Source: Luzula sylvatica (lineage: Eukaryota > Streptophyta > Magnoliopsida > Poales > Juncaceae). From it: a DNA stretch of 64,000 nt. Under the pieces are notes generated by a model, which saw nothing but the letters and a program-made list of their open reading frames with translations, searched no databases and was not told the DNA's origin. Positions 12,816 through 24,852 of this stretch are shown here, one piece after another. The DNA is taken from positions 20,850,393 to 20,914,392 of the forward strand of contig OX326960.1 of assembly GCA_946800325.1 (NCBI GenBank), written 5' to 3'. Within the stretch, counting starts at the first letter, position 1, and every line of letters begins with the position of its first letter. The position numbers and the translations under genes were made by a program.

Positions 12816-15367
12816 ATTTTCACAAACACCAAATTTCACAAACACTAACGTGGTTTGGATCGAATATTTTACTACGCAACTTTTCCCCAAATTTTACAAA
12901 CACTAAGAAACTTTTCTTTTCGATTCATAGCAATCTTTTTACTCTTGGAGGAGTTCAAATAACGTGTTTTTAGATCATTTTTATGGTATCTTTTACTACA
13001 TAACTTTTCACCAAATTTTACAAACTCTAAGAAAGTTTGTTTTTCGATTCAAAACAATCTTTTAACGTTCTGAGGAGTTCAAATAATGTGTTTTCGACAT
13101 GGTTTGGATCGACTCTTTTAGTACGTAACTTTTCACCAAATTGTACGAACATTATGAAAGTTTTCTTTTCTATTCATAGCAATCTTTTTACACTTCGAGG
13201 AGTTCAAATAACGTGTTTTTAGATCATTTGAATCGTGTCTCTTCCTACATAACCTTTCACCAAATTTTACAAACACTAAGAAAGTTTGTTTTTGGATTCA
13301 AAACAATCTTTTAACGCTTTGAGGAATTCAAATAACGTGTTTTTGAGATGGCTTGGATCGAATATTTTACTACGTAACTTTACACCAAATAGTACAAACA
13401 CTAATGAAGTTTTCATTTCGATTCGTAGCAATCTTTTTACTCTTCGAGGAGTTCAAATAACGTGTTTTTAGATCAATTGAATCGTATCTTTTTCTACATA
13501 ACTTTTCACCAAATTTTACAAACTCTAAGAAAGTCTGTTTTTCGATTCAAAACAATCTTTTAACGCTCCGAGGAGTAAAAATAACGTGTTTTTGAGATGG
13601 TTTGGATCGAATTTTTTACTACGTAAGTATTCACCAAATTGTACAAACACTAAGAAAGTTTTCTTTTCGATTCATAAAAATCTTTTTACGCTTTTAGGAG
13701 TTCAAATAACGTGTTTTTAGATCATTTGTATCGTATCTTTTTGTACATAACTTTTCACCAATTTTTACAAACACTAAGAAAGTTTGTTTTTCGATTCAAA
13801 ACAATCTTTTAACGCTCTGAGGAGTCCAAATAATGTGTTTTGGACATGGTTTGGATCGACTCTTTTAGTACGTAACTTTTCACCAAATTGTACGAACACT
13901 ATGAAAGTTTTCTTTTCGATTCATAGCTATCCTTTTACGCTTTGAGGAGTCCAAATGACGTGTTTTTAGATCATTTGAATCGAATCTTTTACTACATAAC
14001 TTTTGACCAAATTTTACAAACACTAAGAAAGTTTGTTTTTGGATTCAAAACAATCTTTTAACATTTTTAGGAGTTCAAATAACGTGTTTTTGAGATGGTT
14101 TGGATCGAATCTTTTACTACATAACTTTTCACCAAATTGTACAAACACTAAGAAAATTTTCTTTTCGATTCATAGCAATATTTTTACGCTTTGAGGTGTT
14201 GAAATAACCTGTTTTTAAATCATTTGTATCGTATATTTTACTACATAACTTTTCACCAAATTTTACAAACACTAAGAAAGTTTGTTTTGCGATTCAAAAC
14301 AATCTTTTAACTCTCTGAGGAGTCCAAATAGTGTGTTTTTGACATGGTTTGGATCGAATCTTTTACTACGTAACTTTACACCAAATTGTTCAATCATTAT
14401 GAAAGTTTTCCTTTCTATTCATTGCAAAAATTTTACGCTTTGAGGAGTTCAAATAACGTGTTTTTGAGAAGGTTTGGATCGAATTTTTAACTACGCAACT
14501 TTTCACCAAATTGTACAAACACTAAGAAAGTTTTCTTTTCGATTCATAGAAATCTTTTTACGCTTTGAGGAGTTCAAATAACGTGTTTTTTGATCATTTG
14601 TATCGTATCTTTTCCTACATAACTTTTCACCAATTTTAACAAACACTAAGAAAGTTTGTTTTTCGATTCAAAACAATCTTTTAACGCTCCGAGGATTCCA
14701 AAATAACGTGTTATTGCCATGGTTTTGATCGAATATTTTACTACGTAACTTTTCACCAAATTGTACAAACACTATGAAAGTTTTCTTTTCGATTCATAGC
14801 AATCTTTTTACGTTTTGAGGAGTTCAAATAACTTGTTTTTAGATCATTTGTATCGTATATTTTACTACATAACATTTCACCAAATTTTACAAATACTAAG
14901 AAAGTTTGTTTTGCGATTCAAAACAATCTTTTAACGCTCCGAGGAGTCCAAAAAATGTGTTTTTGACATGGTTTGGATCGAATCTTTTACTACATAACTT
15001 TACACCCAATTGTACAAACACTATGAAAGTGTTCTTTTCCATTCATAGCAATCTTTTTACGCTTTGAGGAGTTCAAATAACGTGTTTTTAGATCATTTGA
15101 ATCGTTTCTCTCCTACATAACTTTTCACCAAATTTTACAAACACTAAGAAAGTTAGTTTTTCGATTCCAAACAATCTTTTAACGCTTTGAGGAATTGAAA
15201 TAACATGTTTTTGAGATGGTTTGGATCGAATATTTTACAATGTAACTTTTTCCCAAATTGTACAAACACTTAGAAAGTTTTCTTTTCGATTCAAAGCCAT
15301 CATTTTACTTATCGAGGTGTTCAAATAACGTGTTTTTAGATCATTTGTATCGTATCTTTTACTACAT

Positions 15368-16250
15368 AACTTTTCACCAAATTTTACAAACTCTAAGAAA
15401 GTCTGATTTTCGATTCAAAACAATCTTTTAACGCTCCGAGGAGTAAAAATAACGTGTTTTTTAGATGGTTTGGATCGAATTTTTTACTACGTAAGTATTC
15501 ACCAAATTGTACAAACACTAAGAAAGTTTTCTTTTCGATTCATCGAAATCTTTTTACGCTTTTAGGAGTTCAAATAACGTGTTTTTAGATCATTTGTATC
15601 GTATCTTTTTCTACATAACTTTTCACCAATTTTTACAAACACTAAGAAAGTTTGTTTTTCGATTCAAATCAATCTTTTAACGCTCTGAGGAGTCCAAATA
15701 ATGTGTTTTCGACATGGTTTGGATCGACTCTTTTAGTACGTAACTTTTCACCAAATTGTACGAACACTATGAAAGTTTTCTTTTCGATTCATAGCTATCC
15801 TTTTACGCTTTGAGGAGTCCAAATAACGTGTTTTTAGATCATTTGAATCGAATCTTTTACTACATAACTTTTGACCAAATTTTACAAACACTAAGAAAGT
15901 TTGTTTTTGGATTCAAAACAATCTTTTAACATTCTGAGGAGTTCAAATAACGTGTTTTTGAGATGGTTTGGATCGAATCTTTTACTACATAACTTTTCAC
16001 CAAATTGTACAAACACTAAGAAAGTTTTCTTTTCGATTCATAGCAATATTTTTACGCTTTGAGGTGTTGAAATAACCTGTTTTTAAATCATTTGTATCGT
16101 ATATTTTACTACATTTTACAAACACTAAGAAAGTTTGTTTTGCGATTCAAAACAATCTATTAACGCTCTGAGGAGTCCAAATAGTGTGTTTTTGACATGG
16201 TTTTGGATCGAATCGTTTACTACGTAACTTTACACCAAATTGTACAAAAA
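15368..16250. repeat. 1,868-bp-offset duplication within type II satellite
   Basis: Marker monomers of 13,500-14,390 reappear here: gctccgaggagtaaaaat at about 13,564 and 15,432, tcatagctatcc at 13,921 and 15,789, and the gaggtgttgaaataacctg monomer. The offset is 1,868 bp, about 15 monomers. The second copy has lost about 25 bp near 16,110 (an acataact...ttttac segment). Confidence 0.75.
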
Positions 16251-19200
16251 ATATGAAAGTTTTCTTTTCTATTCATAGCAATCTTTTTACGCTTTGAGGA
16301 GTTCAAATAACGTGTTTTTAGATCATTTGAATCGTGTCTCTTCCTACATAACCTTTCACCAAATTTTACAAACACTAAGAAAGTTTGTTTTTGGATTCAA
16401 AACAATCTTTTAACGCTTTGAGGAATTCAAATAACGTGTTTTTGAGATGGTTTGGATCGAAAATTTTACTATGTAACTTTTCCCCAAATTGTACAAACAC
16501 TACGAAAATTTTCTTTTCGATTCGTAGCAATCCTTTTACGCTTAGAGGAGTTCAAATAACGTGTTTTGAGATCATTTGAATCGGATCTTTTACTACATAA
16601 CTTTCCACCAAATTTTACCAACACTTAGAAAGTTTGTTTTTCGATTCAAAACAATCTTTTAACGCTCTGAGGAGTCCAAATAACGTGTTTTTGAGATGGT
16701 TTGGATCGAATTTTTAACTACGTAACTTTTCACCAAATTGTACAAACACTAAGAAAGTTTTCTTTTCGATTCAAAGAAACATTTTTACGCTTTGAGGAGT
16801 TCAAATGACATGTTTTTAGATCATTTGTATCGTATCTTTTACTACATAACTTTCATGAAATTTTACAAACACGAAGAAAGTTTGTTTTTCGATTGAAAAC
16901 AATTTTTTAACGCTCTGAGGAGTTCAAATAACGTGTTTTTGACATGGTTTGGATCGAATCTTTTACTACGTAACTTTTCACCAAATTGTGCGAACACTAT
17001 GTAAGTTCTCTTTTCTATTCATAGCTATCTTTTTACGCTTTGAGGAGTTCAAATAACGTGTTTTTAGGTCATTTGTATCGTATCTTTTACTACATATCTT
17101 TTCACCCAATTTTACAAACACTAACAAAGTTTTTTTTCGATTCAAAACAATCTTTTAACGCTTTGAGGAATTCAAATAACGTTTTTTTGAGATGGTTTGG
17201 ATCGAATATTTTACTACGTAATTTTCCCCAAATTGTATAAACACAAAGAAAGTTTTCTTTCGATTCATAGTAATATTTTTACTCTTGGAGGAGTTCAAAT
17301 AACGTGTTTTTAGATCATTTGTATCGTTTCTTTTACTACATAACTTTTCACCAAATTTTACAAACACTAAGAAGGTTTGTTTTTCGATTCAAAACAATCT
17401 TGTAACGTTCTGAGGAGTTCAAATAACGTGTTTTGAGATGGTTTGGATCGAATCGTATACTACGTAACTCTACACCAAATTGTACAAACACTGTGAATGT
17501 TTTTCTTTTCGATTCATAGCAATATTTTTACGCTTTGAGGAGTTCAAATAACATGTTTTTAAATCATTTGTATCGTATCTTTTACTACATAACTTTTCAC
17601 CAAATTTTACAAACACTAAGAAAGTTTGTTTTTCGATTCAAAACAATCTTTTAACGCTGTGAGGAGCCCAAATTATGTGTTTTTGAGATGGTTTGGATCG
17701 AATCTTTTACTACGTAAAATTTCACCAAATTGTACGAACACTATGAAAGTTTTCTTTTCTTTTCTATTCATAGCAATCTTTTTACGCTTTGAGGAGTTCG
17801 AATAACGTGTTTTTAGATCATTTGAATCGTGTCTCTTACTACATAACTTTACACCAAATTTTACAAACACTAAGAAAGTTTGTTTTTTGATTCAAAACAA
17901 TCTTTTAACACTATCGAATATTTTACTACATAACTTTTCACCAAATTTTACAAACACTAAGAAAGTTTATTTTTCGATACAAAACAATCTTTTAACGCTC
18001 TGAGGAGTCCAAATAACGTGTTTTTGAGATGGTTTGGATCTAACTTTTTACTACTGAAGTTTTCACCAAATTGTACTAATACTAAGAAAGTTTTCTTTTC
18101 GATTCATAGAAATCTTTTTATGCTTTGAGGAGTTCAAATAACGTGTTTTTAGATCATTTGTATCGTATCTTTTACTACATAACATTTCACCAAATTTTGC
18201 AAACACCAAGAAAGTTTGTTTTTGATTCAAAACAATCTTTTAACGCTCTGAGGAGTCAAAATAACGTGTTTTTGACAGGGTTTGGATCGAAATTTTAACA
18301 ACGTAACTTTTCACCAAATTATACAAACACTATGGAAGTTTTATTTTCGATCCATAGCAATCTTTTTACGCTTTGATGAGTTCAAATAACGTGTTTTTAG
18401 ATCATTTGAATTGTGTCTCTTACTACATAACGTTTCACCAAATTTTACCAACACTAAGAAAGTTTGTTTTTTGATTAAAAACAATCTTTTAACGCTCTGA
18501 GGAGTCCATATAACGTGTTTTTGAGATGGTTTGGAACGATTTTTTTACTACGTAACTTTTCACCAAATTGTACAAACACCGTGAAAGTTTTCTTTCGATT
18601 CATAGCAATCTTTTTAAGCTTTGAGGAGTTCAAATAATGTGTTTTCAGATCATTTGCTTCGTATCTTTTACTACATAACTTTTTACCAAATTTTACAAAC
18701 ACTAAGAAAGTTTGTTTTTCGATTCAAAATAATATTTTAACGCTCTGCGGAGTTCAAATAATGTGTTTTTGAGATGGTTTGGATCGAATCTTTTACAACG
18801 TATCTTTTCACCAAATTGTACAAACACAAAGAAAGTTTTCTTTTGGATTCATAGAAATCTTTTTACGCTTTGAGGAGTTCAAATAACATGTTTTTAGATC
18901 ATTTGAATCGTATCTTTTACTACATAACTTTTCACCAAATTTTACCAACACTAAGAAAGTTTGTTTTTCGATTCAAAACAATCTTTTAACGCACTGAGGA
19001 GTCCAAATAACGTGTTTTTGAGATGGTTTGGATCGAATTTTTTACTACGTAAGTTTTCACCAAATTGTACAAATACTAAGAAAGTTTTATTTTCGATTCA
19101 TAGAAATCTTTTTACGCTTTGAGTAGTTCAAATAACTTGTTTTAGATCATTTTTATCGTACGTTTTACTACATACATTTTCACCAAATTTTACAAACACT

Positions 19201-20759
19201 AAGAAAGTTTCTTTTTCGATTCAAAACAATCTTTTAACGCTTTGAGGAATTCAAATAACGTGTTTTTGAGATGGTTTGGATCGAATATTTTACTACGTAA
19301 CTTTTAGCCAAAATTGTACAAATACAAAGAAAGTTTTCTTTTCGATTCATAGCAATTTTTTTACGCTTTGAGGAGTTCAAATAACTTGTTTTTAGATCAT
19401 TTGTATCGTATCTATTACTACATAACTTTTCACCAAATTATACAGACACCAAGAAAGTTTGTTTTTCGATTCATAAACATCTTTCAATTCTCTCAGGAGT
19501 CCAAATAACGTGTTTTGGAGATAGTTTGGATCGAATATTTTACTACTTAACTTTTCACCAAATTGTACAAACACAAAGAAAGTTTTCTTTTCCGTTCATA
19601 GCAATCTTTTTACGATTTGAGGAGATCAAATAACTTGTTTTTAGATCATTTGTATCGTATATTTTACTACATAACTTATCACCAAATCTTACAAACACCA
19701 AGAAAGTTTGTTTTTCGATTCAACAACTCATTTTGACGCTTTGAGGAGTTCAAATAACGTGTTTTTAGATCATTTGTATCGTATCTTTTACTACATAACT
19801 TTTCACCAAATTTTACAAATAATAAGAAAGTTTGTTTTTCGATTCATAACAATCTTTTAATTCTTTGAGGAGTCCAAATAACGTGTTTTTGAGATGGTTT
19901 GGATCGAATCTTTTACGACTTAACTTTTCACGAAATTGTAAAAACACAGAAAGTTTTCTTTTCGATTCATGGCAATCTTTTTACGCTTTGAGGAATTCAA
20001 ATAACTTGTTTTTTGATCATTTTTATCGTATCTTTTACTACATAACTTTTCACCAAATTTTACAAACACTAAGAAAGTTTGTTTTTGATTCGTAACAATC
20101 TTTTAATTCTCGAAGGAGTCCAAATAACGCTTTTTTGAGATGATTTGGATCGAATCGTTTACTACTTAACTTTTCACCAAATTGTACAAACACAAACAAA
20201 CTTTTCTTTTCGATTAATAGCAATCTTTTTACGATTTGAGGAGTTCAAATAACTTGTTTTTAGATCATGTGTATCGTATCTTTTACTACATAACTTTTCA
20301 CCAAATATTGTACACTAAGAAATTTTGTTTTTCGATTCAACACCTTGTTTTTACGCTTTGAGATGTTCAAATAACGTGTTTTTAAATCATTTGTATCGTA
20401 TCTTTTACTACATAACTTTTCACCAAATTTTACAAACAATTAGAAAGTTTGTTTTTTCAATTCATAACAATCTTTTAATTCTCTGAGGTGTCCAAATAAC
20501 GTGTTTTTGAGATGGGTTTGATCGAATCTGTTACTACTTAACTTTTCACCAAACTGTACAAACACAAAGAAACTTTTATTTTCGATTCATAGCAATATTT
20601 TTACGCTTTGAGGAGTTAGAATAACTTGTTTTTAGATCATTTGTATCGTATCTTTTACTACATAACGTTTTACCAAATTTTACAAACACTAAGAAAGTTT
20701 GTTTTTCGATTCATAACAATCTTTTAATTCTCTGAGGAGTCCAAATAACGTGTTTTTGA

Positions 20760-22737
20760 GATGGTTTGGATCGAATCTTTTACTACTTAAGTTTTCACCA
20801 AATTGTACAAACACTAAGAAAGTTTGTTTATCGATTCAATAACTTGTTTTTACACTTTGTGGAGTCCAAATAACGTGTTTTTAGATCATTTGTATCCTAT
20901 CTTTTACTACATAATTTTTCACTAAATTTTACAAACACTAAGAAAGTTTGTTTTTCTATTCATAACAATCTTTTAATTCTCTGAGGAGTCCAAATAACGT
21001 ACTTTTGAGATGGTTTGGATCGAATCTTTTACGACTTGACTTTTCACCAAATTGTACAAACACAAAGAAAATTTTATTTCCTATTCATAGCAATCTTTTT
21101 ACGCTTTGAGGAATTCAAATAACATGTTTTTAGATCATTTGTATTGTATCTTTCACTACATAACTTTTCACCAAATTTTACAAACACTAAGAAAGTTTGT
21201 TTTTCGATTCATAACAATCTTTTAATTCTCTGAGGAGTCGAAATAACGTGTTTTTGAGATAGTTTGGATCGAATCTTTTACTACTTAACACCAAATTGTA
21301 CAAACACAAAGAAGGTTTTCTTTTCGATTCATAGCAATCTTTTTACGTTTTGAGGAGTTCAAATAACTTGTTTTTAGATTATTTGTATCGTATCTTTTAC
21401 TACATAAATTTTCACCAAATTTTACAAACATTGAGAAAGTTTGTTTCTCGATTCAATAACTTGTTTTTACGCTTTGAGGAGTCCAAATAACGTGTTTTTA
21501 GATCATTTGTATCGTATCTTTTACTACATAACTTTTCACCAAATTTTACAAACACTAAGAATGTTTGTTTTTCAATTCATAGCAATCTTTTTTTCATTTT
21601 GAGGAGTTCAAATAGCTTGTTTTTTAGAACATTGTATCGTATATTTTACTACATAACTTTCACCAAATTTTACAGACACTGAAATAGTCTGTTTTTCGAT
21701 TCATAACATTCTTTTAACGCTCTGAGGAGTCCAAATAACTTGTTTTGAGATGGTTTGGATCGAATCTATTACTACTTAAGTTTTCACCAAATTGTACAAA
21801 CACTAAGAAAGTTTGTTTATCGATTCAATAACTTGTTTTTACACTTTGTGGAGTCCAAATAACGTGTTTTTAGATCATTTGTATCGTATCTTTTACTACA
21901 TAATTTTTCACTAAATTTTACAAACACTAAGAAAGTTTATTTTTCTATTCATAACAATCTTTTAATTCTCTGAGGAGTCCAAATAACGTACTTTTGAGAT
22001 GGTTTGGATCGAATCTTTTACGACTTGACTTTTCACCAAATTGTACAAACAAAAAGAAAGTTTTATTTCCTATTCATAGCAATCTTTTTACGCTTTGAGG
22101 AATTCAAATAACATGTTTTTAGATCATTTGTATTGTATCTTTTACTACATAACTTTTCACCAAATTTTACAAACACTAAGAAAGTTTGTTTTTCGATTCA
22201 TAACAATCTTTTAATTCTCTGAGGAGTCGAAATAACGTGTTTTTGAGATAGTTTGGATTGAATCTTTTACTACATAACACCAAATTGTACAAACACAAAG
22301 AAGGTTTTCTTTTCGATTCATAGCAATCTTTTTACGTTTTGAGGAGTTCAAATAACTTGTTTTTAGATCATTTGTATCGTATCTTTTACTACATAAATTT
22401 TCACCAAATTTTACAAACATTGAGAAAGTTTGTTTCTCGATTCAATAACTTGTTTTTACGCTTTGAGGAGTCCAAATAACGTGTTTTTAGATCATTTGTA
22501 TCGTATCTTTTACTACATAACTTTTCACCAAATTTTACAAAACTAAGAATGTTTGTTTTTCAATTCATAGCAATCTTTTTTTCATTTTGAGGAGTTCAAA
22601 TAGCTTGTTTTTTAGAACATTGTATCGTATATTTTACTACATAACTTTCACCAAATTTTACAGACACTGAAATAGTCTGTTTTTCGATTCATAACATTCT
22701 TTTAACGCTCTGAGGAGTCCAAATAACTTGTTTTGAG
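20760..22737. repeat. 989-bp tandem duplication (8 monomers) at array edge
   Basis: Two adjacent units (about 20,760-21,748 and 21,749-22,737) share a series of unusual monomers in the same order. Examples are gtttgtttatcgattcaata at 20,822 and 21,811, the shortened ctacttaacaccaaattg and ctacataacaccaaattg monomers, and the gttttttagaacattg variant. The offset is 989 bp, with 988 after a small deletion in the second unit. Confidence 0.85.
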
Positions 22738-22940
22738 ATGGTTTTGATGGAATCTTTTACTACGTAACTGTTCACCAAATTGTACAAACATTAAGAAAAA
22801 TTTCTTTCCGATTAATAGCAATCTTTTTACGCTTTGAGGAGTTGAAATAACGTGTTTTTAGATCATTTGTATCGTATCTTTAACTACATTACGTTTGACC
22901 AAATTTTACAAACATTAAGAAATTTTATTTTTCGATTCAA

Positions 22941-23765
22941 TGTAAATCCAACAAATCTTCCTTGGATTCCAGTAGGAGATTTCAATATCATAAAAATTTT
23001 ACCGAATCCACCGGGAATAGCCACCTTCCGCTTTCTCCTCTCCTCTTTAACCTAGTGGTGGATATATTACAAGACATAATCAAAGCCGTACAACCTCTTC
23101 TAAAGAATGTAACAAGCTTTTAAATCCCATTCCTCCAATTTGCGGATGACACCATCATATTTTCATTGAGGCAAATCGCGAAAATCTTAGAAAGATCGCG
23201 TATGCTTTCACATTATATACCGAGATAATGTGCCTACAAATTAGTAAGGAAAAAAGTACGTTCACCCCAATCAACGGACCGAGCGCTTATGAAACGACAA
23301 TTAACACGATACTAGAAACTAGAGTACTCCAAACAAGATTTTCCGATCACGTATCTTGGGACATCACTATCCATTTGCAAACCGAAAAAGACCTCATACA
23401 TAACTCTCATCAACAAGGTCCAAAAAGGATAGCGTCGTGGAAGAGAAGATTATTATCCTAATTGGGGGGCACATTACACTCATCGAAGCAACCATTAATG
23501 CACTTCCCATCTTCTAAATACAAACAAATAAACTTTCTATATGGGTGTCATTAACCAACTAGATCGACTAGCTAGAAATTTTCTTTAGAATGGACAAGAA
23601 GAAAGCAAATCCGAGAAATGCCTAATGAATTGGGACACTATCTGTCTCCCATAAAAGAAGGGAGGTCTAGGTTTACCTCATCTTAGAACTCTCAGTGATG
23701 CGATATCACAAAAATCTATTTGGAAGTTGGGCACTCAACCATCCACTCTATGGAGTTAATATATG
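22941..23765 (+). pseudogene. LINE (non-LTR retrotransposon) remnant
   Basis: Directly abuts the last satellite monomer. Translated fragments show LINE pol hallmarks in order. An endonuclease motif (PWIPVGDFNII, about 22,955) is joined abruptly to a reverse-transcriptase segment (PLSPLLFNLVVDIL, then LQFADDTIIFS with the FADD catalytic motif at about 23,140). A C-terminal zinc-binding region follows in other frames (FLxNGQEES, KEGRSRF/GGLGLPHL, to about 23,765). A large internal deletion removed the DNA between the endonuclease and RT motifs. A stop (taa near 23,120) and several frameshifts break the rest. It is inactive. No poly-A tail or target-site duplication was found; the 3' side runs into a poly-C tract. 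Confidence 0.8.
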
Positions 23766-23808
23766 AAACCCGACCCATGGGAAAAACAGAATTTGGAAGA
23801 CGCGCCCG

Positions 23809-23846
<38 letters not shown>
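23809..23846. repeat. Poly-C homopolymer, 38 bp
   Basis: An uninterrupted run of 38 C preceded by cgcgcccg. It is very unusual in this AT-rich window, where other homopolymers are A/T. It could be genuine (i-motif / G-quadruplex-capable) or an assembly or consensus artefact at the LINE edge. Confidence 0.9.
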
Positions 23847-23847
<1 letters not shown>

Positions 23848-23880
23848 CTACAAGTACTACCCTACCCTTTAAGAGTGTAT

Positions 23881-24448
23881 GCAATGTTACAGAAATTGAT
23901 AGGCGCTAGTCGGACGGACGGACACCGTCTAGCACCTAGAGAGATTAATCGGTTCTAGACGGATTTGTAATTTTACATAGTTTTTGTCATATTTTTTAAT
24001 TTTTATATATTATAATTATAATTTGTGCTACAAATTTTTATACTAAAAGTAGTGTATATGCATTTTATTTAAGACAACATCCAAACAAATCATAACATGA
24101 AATCTACAACATAACATTAACGTAAATCCAAATAAACCACAAAATAAAGTTACTGACGTATCAACACATTCTAACTGGTATCATAATCTTTTCTATCCTC
24201 CTAGAGCGGGATGTGGGCCTAAAAAATGCACAAACAGAAAGAAATTAAACATTAAAAAAAAAGTGAGTTGTGGGCCTAAAAAAAAATAGAAGTGAAAAAA
24301 AACAGAAATTGAAGTGGGCTCGTCCTGGCATAATTATTCGGTATTTATGCGGACTTAGGCGGAATTCCGCTTAGACAGGAACTAATATGACAGACCTGGA
24401 CGTTTGGACAGCGCCTAGGCGGCCGTCTGGACCGATTTTTACAATCAC
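23881..24448. mobile_element. Non-autonomous hAT-like element
   Basis: Imperfect terminal inverted repeats are visible (left gcaatgttacagaaat, right end reading inward gtgattgtaaaaatc). Subterminal GC-rich segments are partly complementary (aggcgctagtcgg against gcgcctaggcggccg). Flanking direct repeats gagtgtat and gagtgtgt match at 7 of 8 positions. The length is 568 bp with no coding capacity. An 8-bp duplication points to the hAT superfamily, but the termini are degenerate. Confidence 0.5.
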
Positions 24449-24852
24449 GAGTGTGTAAGAAAGATTATAACCGAATATACATGTCATAAGAATATACAAG
24501 TCATAAGAGTGCATGTGAGAAAAATTGTAACTTAGCTACAAGTTTAAATGGTGGATTCTAATTATAATTTCGGATTTCAAATTAAAATAGTTGATGAAAC
24601 TCAATCAACTTGTCTCCGAATTTAAAAAATAAAATTAAATTCTATAAAATAAGTGAATAACTAATCAAAACTTTAATGCAATCATACAAGTGGAATCGGA
24701 ACAAGTGAATAACTAACAAAGTAAAACAAAAATTGTAAAATCCTAGAATAATTTAAAAAATGTAAAATTCTGAAAATAAAATAATAATATGACCAATCAT
24801 ATCATGAAAATTGATATCGTGTTTAGATTAAGATAAATATAATATGATTTAT
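24449..24852. other. AT-rich spacer, 3' flank of GnT-I gene
   Basis: No open frame or recognised repeat. It presumably contains the 3' UTR and polyadenylation region of the minus-strand GnT-I gene, whose stop codon is at 24,853-24,855. Several aataaa-like words exist on the minus strand, but none can be singled out. Confidence 0.6.

Larger units (their letters stand above)
1..12820. repeat. Satellite array, type I monomer (about 124 bp)
   Basis: Head-to-tail tandem array. The landmark acactaagaaagtttg recurs at 1, 125, 249 and 373, a period of 124 bp, and the array is already running at the left edge of the window. Every monomer carries the same blocks in order: ttcgattcaaaacaag, gaggagttcaaataacgtg, agatcatttgtatcgtat and cttttcaccaaatttcac. 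Single-base variants mark individual monomers and recur at long intervals, which reveals nested higher-order repeats (listed separately). No gene or transposon interrupts it. The short open frames inside are chance products of AT-rich repeats. Centromeric or pericentromeric satellites have this form, but position on the chromosome cannot be seen from here. Confidence 0.97.
12821..22940. repeat. Satellite array, type II, mostly dimeric (about 248 bp)
   Basis: Continues the array in the same orientation, but two monomer variants now alternate. Variant B keeps agatcatttgtatcgtat, aaattttacaaac and gattcaaaacaatc. Variant A has gagatggtttggatcgaat, tacgtaactt, aaattgtacaaac and gattcatagcaatc. 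The pair forms a dimer of about 248 bp. Monomers are more diverged from one another than in the left part, with small deletions (for example near 16,110). From about 19,400 rightward further variants appear (aataacttg, ttaattctctgagg). The array stops at about 22,940, where the sequence passes directly into LINE-derived DNA. Confidence 0.95.

Noticed and set aside
13037..22420. Many 60-76 codon open frames on both strands of the type II satellite
   Set aside because: Same repetitive translations, no start context, interchangeable between monomers.
1..22940. Could the regular repeats be a CRISPR array?
   Set aside because: Repeats are contiguous 124-bp monomers without unique spacers, in a plant genome.
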